Assembly (NCBI GenBank): GCA_963575745.1
Contig: CAUYUJ010003002.1
Location: 824,403 to 888,402, forward strand
Direction of reading: 5' to 3'
DNA: 64,000 nucleotides
Source of the DNA: Prorocentrum cordatum
Taxonomy: Eukaryota; Sar; Dinophyceae; Prorocentrales; Prorocentraceae
In this document: piece after piece, positions 40,551 through 49,916 of the stretch
Position numbering within the stretch: the stretch's first letter is position 1
How the letters are laid out: every line of letters begins with the position of its first letter
Made by a program: the position numbers and the translations under genes
The notes under the pieces: model-generated
What the model saw: the letters and a program-made list of their open reading frames with translations, nothing else
What the model was told of the DNA's origin: nothing
Database searches by the model: none

Positions 40551-41250
40551 TTCTGGTGATCAAGGCTGAAGTAGGTTAGAACATCACAGGTCCGGGCCAA
40601 CTTCCCAGAAATTTCTCAAAACCAGCCTGGGCCAACTCGTCCGTGTTAGCGCCAGAGGGGCGACGGAGCTCAGGAGACCGGGCCAACTCTCCGGCAGGGT
40701 GGTTCGGCAACGGCGGCCCAGCTTTTCGGGAGGAGGCTTCTTCATCAAATGCTCGGCTGTAGAAGCTATGGCATCAGGCTCTGGCTTCACTTTCCGCATT
40801 TCCCGGAGCAGAAGGGGGCCTTTTGCCACTGCTTGCCTCTTGCGCTCGCGCGGGTGCCCGCGCTGTAGCTGCTGACGCTGGTCTCCACCTTCGCTTCAAC
40901 CAACTCGCTGAGAAGCGACACCGCACATCGCATCTGCATGCTTTTGTTTACCACATGGGATGGCAGTCGCAATGCAGCGGAATTGGCCAATCTTTAGACT
41001 TTGCCTGGAAGCTTCGTGGAACGATTGCAGCGCCGCGCTGCTTCCCTCTCTCCTCTGAAGCTCCTTCCTGGTCGATCCGAACTCAGAAACACATGGTGGA
41101 TACATTCGTTGATCTCAAAACTTCCAGCCGATCTCGAGCCGAACAAAAACTGCCCGAGCCAAGTGCGACAGCCACACATCTTGCGGGGAGGGGGAGGGAG
41201 CGAGAAGAAAAGGGAGGGGAGATGAGCACGCTGCTTGAGAAGAGGGAGGA
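40551..41250. other. unique island with open minus-strand frames
   Basis: Minus-strand frames at 40,790-40,990 (CAVSLLSELVEAKVETSVSS) and 40,590-40,790 (MRKVKPEPDAIASTAEHLMK) look protein-like, but they lie in different frames and no family can be assigned. Confidence 0.3.
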
Positions 41251-41254
41251 AAGG

Positions 41255-41545
41255 AGGTCTCCTCTTCCTCCTCCTCCTCCTCCTCCTCCTCCTCCTCCTC
41301 CTCCTCCTCCTCCTCTCCTCCCCTCCTCCTCGTGCGCCTGCTCATCCCCTCCTTCTTGTGCTGCTGCTGCTCTTCCTCCCCAGCACCTCTGCTCTTTCTT
41401 CTCTTCTGTCTCCTCGCCTTCCGCCTCTCGCCTCCCCTCCTCCTCGTGCACTTGCTCACCCCCTCCTCCTGCTGCTGCTGATGCTTCTCCTCCTCCTCTT
41501 CCTCGCCAGCTCCTCTGCTCTTCCCTCTCTTCTTCCTTCTGGCCC
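41255..41545. repeat. (CTC)n tract and CT-rich tandem repeat
   Basis: CTCCTCCTC at 41,258-41,325. Then two ~110-bp copies of CCTCCTCCTCGTGC(G/A)C(C/T)TGCTCA (41,325 and 41,438). Confidence 0.85.
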
Positions 41546-41801
41546 TCCTCCCCTCGGCAGTGCGCACAGGGGGACGGGCGCAAGCTGTGGCGGCCTTCTG
41601 CGAAGGCGGGGGGGGGGGCCTCACCAGAAACGCCCCCGCCATTTCAGAAGGCCGCCCCCCTCTCGCACCTCCCCTTTGTGCGCACCGCCAATCCTCGTCC
41701 TCCTCCATTGATCGTTCTCCTACTGCTCATTCAAGCTACGGGATGATGATGCTGATGCTGCTGATACGGATGCTGCTGCCGATGCTGATTATGATGATGA
41801 T

Positions 41802-41868
41802 GTTCCCCATATCCTAAGATGGGGTTCTTGTTATTCCCCATATCCAAAGATGGGGTTCTTGTTATTGG
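41802..41868 (+). repeat. tandem CCCCATATCC..GATGGGG foldback units
   Basis: TTCCCCATATCCTAAGATGGGGTTCTTGTTA in two 34-bp units. The same unit occurs at 43,237 (once) and at 55,103 and 55,129. The CCCCAT/ATGGGG arms can form a hairpin. Confidence 0.8.
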
Positions 41869-42813
41869 CGGACCGCGCCGGAAGGACACAGAACAGGACA
41901 GAACACCACACCCACCACTCATCACTCAGACTCACCACTCAGATTCACTCATCACTCAGACTCACTCATGCTCTCTCATCACTCAGACTCAGTCATCACT
42001 CAGACTCAGGCGATTCGCTCGTCTCAGCAATCTAAGGGGGGCGGCGGGGGGGTATTTCACGGGGTCCCGTTCGCGGAATTTTGTGGGGATGTCTCAGGCG
42101 GTTTGGCCATTTTCTGATCCAACATGTTTCGTTTTCGGAGCAGATTTGGAGGATGTCTCAGGCGATTCGCTCGTCTCAGCACTCTAAGGGGGGCGGCGGG
42201 GGGGTATTTCACGGGGTCCCGTTCGCGGAATTTTGTGGGGATGTCTCGAGCGGTTTGCCTGTTTTCTGTGCCAGCATCCTTCGCTTTCGGAGCAGATTTG
42301 GAGGATGTCTCGAGCGAGGCGCTCATTTTCACCCCCCAGGTGGGCCAGATTTTGAGGATGTCTCGATCGGTTTGCTTGTTTTGGTGGCCAGGCTCGTGGG
42401 CGCATATTCTTCTCTGGATGCCACAGGAGGCTCCAACAGGCTCCAGGAGGCCCCAGGAGACATCATGAGGTCCCAGGAGGCATCAGGAGGCCACAGAAAG
42501 ACTCAAGAGGCCACAGGATGTCCCAAGAGGCTCCAGGAGGCCCCAGGAAGCTCCGGACGGCCTCAGGAAACCACAGGAGGCCCCACGAGGCAACAGGAAG
42601 CGCCAGGAGGCCTCGGAAGGCAACAGGAGGCCCCGAGAGGCCCCAGGAGCAGGAGGCTTCAGAAGGCAACAGGAGTGGCTCCAATCCCATGTGTTTTACG
42701 TATGCTCCTATCGATTGGGCCTCACCTGGAGCACGAGTCTTTTGATGTTATACGTATGTTTCTATATATTGTCCTTCTCCTGTGTACACAATCCTACATA
42801 TTTTGCTAATGTT

Positions 42814-42847
<34 letters not shown>

Positions 42848-43226
42848 GCCTCTCCTGGGGCACGAGTCCTTTGTGTTTGACGCGTGTTCCTATAGATTGC
42901 CCTTCTCCTGTGGCACGAATCCGCAATGGTTTATGTACGTCAGTTGCTATATATTGCGCCTCTCCTGGGGCACGAAACCTCCCTAGGAGGTCCCAGGAGG
43001 CCCCAAGAGGCTCCTGGAGACCCCAGGAAGCCCCAGTAGGTTTCAGGAGGCCCCAGGAGGCCCCAGGCTCATGCACAAAGACGCGCTTGTACTACTGAGG
43101 CTCATTCACATTCCAATTCATTCGCAGTTAGATTTATGTCCTGACCGTCACAACTGAAGCCCGTGTATATTCGAAAGCTCTTGCGCCTAGACATTCACGG
43201 CGGACAGGTCCACGCGAATAGATGCA
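41837..43226 (+). repeat. 1.4-kb tandem duplication, copy 1
   Basis: From TTCCCCATATCCAAAGATGG to the end of GGTCCACGCGAATAGATGCAC. It includes a CTCAGACTCA minisatellite (41,920-42,010), two 152-bp satellite units (42,010-42,400), an AGGAGGCCCC array (42,420-42,680) and a ~62-bp array (42,690-42,980). Copy 2 is at 43,238-44,689. Confidence 0.9.
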
Positions 43227-43237
43227 CTTCTTTTGTT

Positions 43238-44689
43238 CCCCATATCCAAAGATGGGGTTCTTGTTATTGGCGGACCGCGCCGGAAGGACACAGAACAGGA
43301 CAGAACACCACACCCATCACTCAGACTCAGTCCTCACTCATCACTCAGACTCACTCATCAAGACTCACTCATCACTCAGACTCAGTCCTCACTCAGACAC
43401 ACCACTCATCACTCAGACTCACCACTCAGATTCACTCATCACTCAGACTCACTCATGCTCTCTCATCACTCAGACTCAGTCATCACTCAGACTCAGGCGA
43501 TTCGCTCGTCTCAGCAATCTAAGGGGGGCGGCGGGGGGGTATTTCACGGGGTCCCGTTCGCGGAATTTTGTGGGGATGTCTCAGGCGGTTTGGCCATTTT
43601 CTGATCCAACATGTTTCGTTTTCGGAGCAGATTTGGAGGATGTCTCAGGCGATTCGCTCGTCTCAGCACTCTAAGGGGGGCGGCGGGGGGGTATTTCACG
43701 GGGTCCCGTTCGCGGAATTTTGTGGGGATGTCTCGAGCGGTTTGCCTGTTTTCTGTGCCAGCATCTTTCGTTTTCGGAGCAGATTTGGAGGATGTCTCGA
43801 GCGAGGCGCTCATTTTGACCCCCAGGTGGGCCAGATTTTGAGGATGTCTCGAGCGGTTTGCTTGTTTTGGTGGCCAGGCTCGTGGGCGCAGATTCTTCTC
43901 AGGATGCCACAGGAGGCTCCCACAGGCTCCAGGAGGCCCCAGGAGACCACATGAGGTCCCAGGAGGCATCAGGAGGCCACAGAAAGACTCAAGAGGCTAC
44001 AGGATGTCCCAAGAGGCTCCAGGAGGCCCCAGGAAGCTCCAGAAGGCCTCAGGAAACCACAGGAGGCCCCAGGAGGCAACAGGAAGCGCCAGGAGGCCTC
44101 GGAAGGCAACAGGAGGCCCCGAGAGGCCCCAGGAGCAGGAGGCCTCAGAAGGCAACAGGAGTGGCTCCAATCCCATGTGTTTTACGTATGCTCCTATCGA
44201 TTGGGCCTCACCTGGAGCACGATTCTTTGATGTTATACGTATGTTTCTATAGATTGTCCTTCTCCTGTGTACACAATCCTACATGTTTTACGTATGTTCC
44301 TATATATTGGGCCTCTCCTGGGGCACGAGTCCTTGGTGTTTTACGCGTGTTCCTATAGATTGCCCTTCTCCTGTGGCTCTAATCCGCAATGTTTTATGTA
44401 CGTCTGTTGCTATAGATTGCGCCTCTCCTGGGGCACGAAACCTCCTAGGAGGTCCCAGGAGGCCCCAAGAGGCTCCTGGAGACCCCAGGAAGCCCCAGTA
44501 GGTTTCAGGAGGCCCCAGGAGGCCCCAGGCTCATGCACAAAGACGCGCTCGTACTACTGAGGCTCATTCACACTCCAATTCATTCGCAGTTAGATTTATG
44601 TCCAGACCGTCACAACTGAAGCCCGTGTATATTCGAAAGCTCTTGCGCCTAGACATTCACGGCGGACAGGTCCATGCGAATAGATGCAC
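43238..44689 (+). repeat. 1.4-kb tandem duplication, copy 2
   Basis: Offset 1,402 bp at the left and 1,461 bp at the right; the difference is mainly an expanded CTCAGACTCA block (43,310-43,495). It lacks the (AT)n expansion present in copy 1 at 42,819-42,843. Confidence 0.9.
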
Positions 44690-44719
44690 ATATGGGGAGC
44701 TCCACGCAGTGAATAATTA

Positions 44720-44815
44720 CTTGGACGCCTCATACTTCCTCTTCTCCTACTTCCTCTTCTCCTCCTCCTCCTCTCCTCCTCTCCTCCTCCTCCTTCGTCC
44801 TCCCTCCTGTCGGAC
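44720..44815. repeat. (CTC)n tract
   Basis: CTTCTCCTACTTCC then CTCCTCCTC. Confidence 0.9.
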
Positions 44816-44844
44816 TTACTCATACTCAGACTTGCTCATACTCG

Positions 44845-45592
44845 GGGCGCTGGTTTCAGCACCCCTAAGGGGAGCCGCCAGGGGGTATATCACGGGCCCG
44901 TTCGCGGCCAGTTTGTCGGGATGTCTCAGGCGGTTTGCTCGTTTTCATGCACAACATCCTTGGCTGTCATAGCAGGTTGTGGGGATGTCTCAGGCGGGGC
45001 GCTGGTTTCAGCACCCCTAAGGGGAGCCGCCAGGGGGTATATCACGGGCCCGTTCGCGGCCAGTTTGCCGGGATGTCTCAGGCGGTTTGCTCGTTGTCGT
45101 GCTCATCATCCTTGGCTTTCATAGCAGATTGTGAGGATGTCTCAGGCGGGGCGCTGGTTTCAGCACCCCTAAGGGGAGCCGCCAGGGGGTATATCACGGG
45201 CCCGTTCGCGGCCAGTTTGTGGGGATGTCTCAGGCGGTTTGCTCGTTTTCGTGCTCAACATCCTTGGCTTTCATAGCAGATTGTGAGGATGTCTCAGGCG
45301 GGGCGCTGGTTTCAGCACCCCTAAGGGGAGCCGCCAGGGGGTATATCACGGGCCCGTTCGCGGCCAGTTTGTGGGGATGTCTCAGGCGGTTTGCTCGTTT
45401 TCGTGCTCAACATCCTTGGCTTTCATAGCAGATTGTGAGGATGTCTCAGGCGGGGCGCTGGTTTCAGCACCCCTAAGGGGAGCCGCCAAGGGGTATATCA
45501 CGGGCCCGTTCGCGGCCAGTTTGCGGGGATGTCTCAGGCGGTTTGCTCGTTTTCGTGCTCAACATCCTTGGCTTTCATAGCAGATTTTGAGG
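44845..45592 (+). repeat. 152-bp satellite, five copies
   Basis: Unit contains GGATGTCTCAGGCGGGGCGC, TTTCAGCACCCCTAAGGGGA, CACGGGCCCGTTCGCGGCCA and GGATGTCTCAGGCGGTTTGC. Spacing of the last landmark is 152 bp (45,219 to 45,371). The two GGATGTCTCAGGCGG blocks per unit show it arose from a ~76-bp half unit. Confidence 0.95.
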
Positions 45593-45593
45593 A

Positions 45594-45940
45594 TGGAGGA
45601 AAGGGGGAGGAGGAGGAGGAGGAGGAGGAGAAGGAGGAGGATGAGGAGGAGGACGAGAAGCAAGAGTATGCACATCTGGGAAGCTCCGAAGTTACCGCAG
45701 GCTGAGGAGGGCACGGCCTGGCAGCTGAGGAGGGGGAGTGAAGATGAAGAGGCTCATGTTCAATCATACCCAGCTCAGTCTGACTCATACTCACTCACTC
45801 GCATCAGGATGCACTCGTCTTCGTCGGGCCTGTCGCCAACGTTGTTGATGATGGTGATTTTGCTGATAATGATGTTGTGGAGGAGGAGGAGGAGGAAGAG
45901 GAGGAAGAGGAGGAGGAGGCGGAGGAGAGGGGGGGAAATG
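45594..45940 (+). repeat. (GGA)n tracts and a post-satellite module
   Basis: (GGA)n at 45,605-45,660 and 45,878-45,935. The segment 45,700-45,840 (GGCTGAGGAGGGCACGGCCT, CACTCGTCTTCGTCGGGCC) recurs at 57,481-57,613, also just downstream of the 152-bp satellite. Confidence 0.8.
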
Positions 45941-46196
45941 AGATCGATGGACGCTGGCACTCTCGCAGTCCAGCCCCTCAGAGCGCACACGGCAACGGTC
46001 CCATGTCCGCCCGCAGCCCGGAGCGCATCGCGCTCCCGGCGCTGCTGCTTCGAGGCCCGCCGATTAAGGCCCAGATAGCGTAACCGCACGTTCCTGGGCA
46101 GGTTGGGGCTATCGGGCTCCTATCGGCGATCAATGGGTCGTTGGGGGTTGACGCGTCCCCTCCTAGGCCTATCCACCCTTATCGTTGCCACTGGGG
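45941..46196. other. unique spacer
   Basis: No gene recognised. The right part (GGGGGTTGACGCGTCCCCTC, CCTATCCACC) resembles 52,488-52,530 (GGGGGTCGATGCGCACCCC, GCCTATCCCC). Confidence 0.45.
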
Positions 46197-46330
46197 GTAG
46201 GGGGTTGGGGGAAGGCCTCTGACAAGGAGGCTGCTCCTTAGGAGGCGCCGGCCTTGCATCCATGGGCAAGGCCCGCGCCTTTTCTGAGAAGCAGGGGTGC
46301 TTTCAAGACGCCTTCCCCCTCCCCCGTACT
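46197..46330. mobile_element. foldback (MITE-like) element family B, copy 2
   Basis: GGGGGAAGGCCTCTGACAAG, GCTCCTTAGGAGGCGCCGGC, CCTTGCATCCATGGGCAAGG and AAGACGCCTTCCCCCTCCCC: palindromic arms as in copies 1 and 3. Confidence 0.75.
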
Positions 46331-46369
46331 CTTCGATGGCAAATCATGAGAGCCTCCCGAATCATCTTG

Positions 46370-46515
46370 TCGGCTCTTGCGAATCGGCGCCAACCGACGC
46401 TGAATCGACGCGAATCGACGGTACATCGTCGCTAACCGACGTTCGCCGACGCTGAATCGAATCGGCGCTATCTCATCGGCTCCCATACGCGAATCGACGC
46501 CGCTCGACGCCCAAA
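46370..46515. repeat. CGAATCGACG short repeats
   Basis: GAATCGACGCGAATCGACGG, CTAACCGACGTTCGCCGACG and related 8-12-bp units in both orientations. Confidence 0.8.
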
Positions 46516-46564
46516 GCGGAAGTAAGATGGCACACCGGGCTCACATGATTTGCTACCGCACTAC

Positions 46565-46760
46565 CCAAACCCCCGACGTCGTGATTTGTTTTCACAACGT
46601 GACCCCCAGGAGCCTGGACCCCTTCCCGGGGCCCGGTTTTTCATCCTGAATCGTTGTTTGACGGTCCGAAGCCCGCCGAGGGCACCTGGGGGCCGAAAGT
46701 GGTGAAGAACCGCCCGCTGTGATTTTCCGCGACACGAGGGGGTCTGGGTACCCTCCTCTG
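46565..46760 (+). repeat. GACGTCGTGATTTGTTTT dispersed family, copy
   Basis: CCCGACGTCGTGATTTGTTT, ACCCCCAGGAGCCTGGACCC and GCGACACGAGGGGGTCTGGG align with 49,728-49,920; partial copies at 5.52, 12.22 and 15.91 kb, and inverted at about 50.37-50.52 kb. Confidence 0.65.
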
Positions 46761-46884
46761 CGCGTGCCCGAGCGTTGCTGCCAGCCTGGCTCTCGCTCCA
46801 GCACGCTCCCCGCCCCAGCGCGGCTCACCCAGCCCAGGCCCAGGTCAGGCAGGGAGGGGGTGGAGGAGGTCAGGCAGGAAGGGG

Positions 46885-47000
46885 GACGAGGAGGGGGAGG
46901 AGGAGGAGGAAGAGGAGGAGGAGGAGGAGGAGGAGGAGGAAGTAGGAGGAGCAGGGGAAGGAGGGGGAGGGGGAGGAGGAGGGGGGGAGGATGAGGAGGA
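46885..47000. repeat. (GGA)n tract
   Basis: Polypurine tract at the 3' end of the retroposed gene (minus sense). Confidence 0.9.
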
Positions 47001-47061
47001 TGGGGGAGTCGAGCGTGCTCGAGAGCGCGGTTCCCTCCTTTCGGCGCCGCGGCGCCGCTCA

Positions 47062-48675
47062 TGGCCTCGAAGGCGACGGAGCCGACGAACATGGTGAAGA
47101 ACTCCTCGAAGGAAAACTCAAAGTAGTGGTTTTGAGGAGGTTGTGGATTTTGATGGCGACGACTTTCCCCGAGTAGACCTGGACTCCGAGGCGGTCGCGG
47201 CCAGCGCGCACCTGTGAGATGACACCACTCGTGCCGTTCAGCGAGGCGGTGTTGAGGCAATGAAGCCAGACGTGATCTCCCACGGACCACGCAGGAGGAG
47301 CGGCGACGTCGCCCAGGTCCGTGACAATGTCCGTGTACTTGTCTTCGCCCGTATCCTAGATCTTATCTTTGTCCCCGTCATTGTCTCTGTCATTGACTTT
47401 GTCCTTATCGTTGTTCTTATCGTTGACAATGTCCTTGTCCTTGTCGTGACTCTTCAATTTGTCGCCATTGTTGGCCTTGGTTTGGTCGCCGTCGGAGTCT
47501 TCGACAAAGACGAGGTCAGCGTAACCAGGAATGCTCGACCAGTCAATCTGTGCTCCAGGGCACCCGCAAGGCGGGATATCGGCGCGGATGAACACCGTGG
47601 ACCCTCGCACCGACAACAGCGGGCGCCACCGTTCACTGCGCGCTTGGGCTTGGCTTTGCCCTCCTTGTCCTCGTCTTTGCCCCTCTGTTTGTCTTCCTCG
47701 CCGTTCTTGCCTTTGCCCGTCAATCCACTCGGCGTCGAGGTAGCACACGGTGGAAGTGCCGTCGAACCCGCCGACACTGAAGGGGACGCCGAAGCACACG
47801 ACGCCGAAGCCCCATGAGGAAGATCACCTGCTCGGCGGTCTTGCAGATGGTCGGCACGCAGGTCGGAAGAAGACTGACGAGCAGCCAGTTCCTCGAACAT
47901 GCAAAGCTCGGTCTCGAAGTCGAGGTCGGACGCGAAGGACGAATTCACAGCCACACGTGGCGGCGTAGGCGAAGAGGCAGTGAGAACACTGCGCGGGCCA
48001 GAAGAGCTAGCGAGAGAATTGATGAAGCCAGACACCTTCTGCAGATCGGAGCCTGCGTAGCAGCCAACAGGAAGCACCTGGGTCACCGACGGCACGGACA
48101 CGTGCAAATTGACCAGAAGTTGGACACACTTGAGCAGAGCCGCAATGCCTTCAGACGCCGTGCCACGAGGAGGTAGGATATCGTGTAGTACAAGAGTGGT
48201 GCGCGACGATGGTGGTGGGACGCCAGCAGCCCCCACCCCCGGTCCAGCGCCAGCCTCTGGGACGGGTACAGGAGGCACACGATGTTTGGCACGTCCAGCA
48301 CGAACGTGAGCACGGATATGAGCAGCCGGCGCATCAGGCCCCACACCGTCGCTGGCAAGGAGAGCGGCCTGACGAAGCCCGTGAGAACGCACTCCATTAT
48401 CAGCTTGTAGATGGGCGTGCAGAGCGAACCCTTGACACATGCACTTCGCATTCTCATATACTGCAACGGGCACCGCGATAAACCGGTGGCCAAGAAGAGG
48501 AACACGCAGATAGCCCAGGCGACGAGCACGACGAGCCCGATCGGCGCGCGCAGCAGCGGAACGTTGATGGACCATGCCACCTGCACTGGGCCATGCACGC
48601 CACGAGAGCGGCGCCAGCAGCCAAAGACATGCGGCAGAGAGTAGGGCGCGTCTGGGGCCCCGACCCAGCATGCGG
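47062..48675 (-). pseudogene. retroposed gene behind the DinoSL relic, reading frame disrupted
   Basis: Starting at the leader, minus-strand coding-like sequence runs about 1.6 kb but changes frame several times. The first ATG (48,671) opens MLGRGPRRALL...CLWLLAPL, signal-peptide-like. Another frame carries hydrophobic segments VVLVAWAICVFLFLATGL and LLISVLTFVLDVPNIVCLLY (about 48.56-48.25 kb). A third shows SDLQKVSGFINSL (about 48.05 kb), then LLVSLLPTCVPTICKTAEQV followed by CFGVPFSVGGFDGTSTVCYLD near 47.8 kb. After a Lys/Asp-rich linker (DKDKDIVNDKNNDKDK) a TAG (47,356-47,358) interrupts the frame, which continues as GDHVWLHCLNTASLNGTSGV and GKVVAIKIHNLLKT. That last stretch resembles the short 'V-x-hGL-x-x-x-LNG-x-x-G' beta module common in dinoflagellate proteins. 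It is probably a decayed membrane protein; function unknown. Sequencing indels could also explain the frame changes. Confidence 0.5.
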
Positions 48676-48696
48676 CTTGAGCCAAAATGGCTATGG
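48676..48696 (-). other. relict dinoflagellate spliced leader (DinoSL) fused to genomic DNA
   Basis: On the minus strand the bases ATAGCCATTTTGGCTCAAG, preceded by CC, match the conserved 22-nt dinoflagellate trans-spliced leader except G to A at the third position of CCGTAG. Leaders are added to mRNA by trans-splicing, so a genomic copy joined to a gene body is the known signature of an mRNA that was reverse-transcribed and reinserted. No GT donor follows the leader, so this is not an SL RNA gene. Immediately upstream on the minus strand is a (CTC)n tract. The leader also gives the orientation and mRNA 5' end of the gene that follows. Confidence 0.85.
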
Positions 48697-48740
48697 AGGA
48701 GGAGGAGGAGGAGGAGGAGACGGAGGAGAAGCAAGGCTAC
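48694..48740. repeat. (GGA)n tract abutting the DinoSL relic
   Basis: GGAGGAGGAGGAGG, that is (CTC)n immediately 5' of the leader on the minus strand. Confidence 0.9.
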
Positions 48741-48779
48741 ACGGCGCGATCCCCCTCACTCCTGCCAGCTAGGCGAAGT

Positions 48780-48945
48780 CAGGACGAGGATACCATCGGG
48801 TGAGGATACATAAAGAAACTCTGAGAGCCGGCAGCTCTGGAGGATGTCTCGGGCGCCGTGGCCTTCTCAGAGCGTGCTTGAACGCTCTGAGAGCGTTCCC
48901 GAACGCTCTGAAGGGATTTATCCTCGTCCTAGCCCCATCCGACTC
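48780..48945 (+). repeat. GGAACGCTC family, copy 3
   Basis: AGAGCCGGCAGCTCTGGAGG, GATGTCTCGGGCGCCGTGGC and GAACGCTCTGAGAGCGTTCC, then TTATCCTCGTCCTAGCCCC. Contains the perfect inverted repeat GAACGCTC..GAGCGTTC. Confidence 0.7.
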
Positions 48946-49037
48946 CCCCCTCTCCCAGTCAGACAGCGTGATCTTTGAATGCGCGACCCCAGCAATCTCG
49001 ACTTCGTTCGCGGGGGTGGTCCTGGACGAAGAACTAC

Positions 49038-49091
49038 CCCCAGGACGATCAAGAACGGATCCGGCGGAGCCGTTTTTGACTGTCCTGGGGC
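49038..49091. repeat. imperfect hairpin
   Basis: CCCCAGGACGATCAAGAACGG pairs with CCGTTTTTGACTGTCCTGGGG, 18 of 21 positions, around a 12-bp loop. Confidence 0.75.
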
Positions 49092-49725
49092 TGGAAGCTT
49101 GTCCCGCAGGCCAACGTCAAGGAAAAGCACGGGGATGGAAAACACATGTCGTCGGACCTCTGGGTCGTGCCCCCCCTCGCGATCCCAGCTGCCCGCCGTC
49201 GCGCCACGCCATCCGCGCTGGCGGCGTGTGGTCCACGGGCGATGGTGCCTCTTCGCCAGGCGCTGGGGGCTCCTCAGGAAGCCGCGGGGCCCCAAGAGTC
49301 CTCACGAGGTCTCCGTCCCAGGGAGGCGCCCAGGAGTGCTCACGAGGTCACCTGCCTCCGCACACCCACTCGACTACCCCCCCCCCACCCCGCGGACCCA
49401 GGAGCCCCAGCGGTTCCCACGAGGTCTCCGTCTGTGTCGCTGGAAGCCCCTGGAGGCCTCCGCGGACTTCTGCTCAAGATGGCAAGACCGTGACGACACC
49501 ATGAACAGAGGACCGCCTCGGCCGCGATCCTCGAACCTCGATCTTAGGGCCCTCCTGGGGCCGCTCAGGCCCCTGCTCTTCCTCCTTGCTCCGTGCGCTC
49601 GGCACTGGCGAGCTCGCTTCGCGAGGCGGACCCCCCTCTCGCAGAGACCTGCACCTGCGCCTTCTTGCGCCTACGGTTATCCGCCATCCGCCACCCCACC
49701 TCGCTGCGGCGGGCGTGCCCCTGCA
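49092..49725. other. spacer with CACGAGGTCTCCGTC repeats
   Basis: TCACGAGGTCTCCGTCCC, TCACGAGGTCACCTGCC and CCACGAGGTCTCCGTCTG at 49,302, 49,343 and 49,417. No gene recognised. Confidence 0.55.
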
Positions 49726-49727
49726 AC

Positions 49728-49916
49728 CCCAGACCCCCGACGCCGTGATGTTTTTGCAACGTCGACCCCCAGAGGTCTGGACCCCCTCCCTGGGCCCTGG
49801 TTCATCCCGAGTCGTTCTTTGACGGCCCCGAGGCCCGGGAAGGGCCCCCGGAGGCCGAAAATCCAAGAACCTCCCGTCGTGTTTTTTTCACAGCGCGAGG
49901 AGGTCTGGGACTCGCT
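49728..49916 (+). repeat. GACGYCGTGATTTT dispersed family, copy
   Basis: CCCGACGCCGTGATGTTTTT, GACCCCCAGAGGTCTGGACC, GTTCTTTGACGGCCCCGAGG and GCGCGAGGAGGTCTGGGA; collinear with 46.57-46.76 kb. Confidence 0.75.

Noticed and set aside
40590-40990. Possible histone-like/HU-type basic protein on the minus strand
   Set aside because: Only weak resemblance across two frames, with no Lys/Arg-rich core or conserved motif.
47495-47530. Another right-end module of the introner-like repeat (CGCCGTCGGAGTCTTCGAC)
   Set aside because: It resembles the module end but lies in a coding-like frame (VEDSDGDQTK), and no array, CT tract or further module sequence adjoins it.
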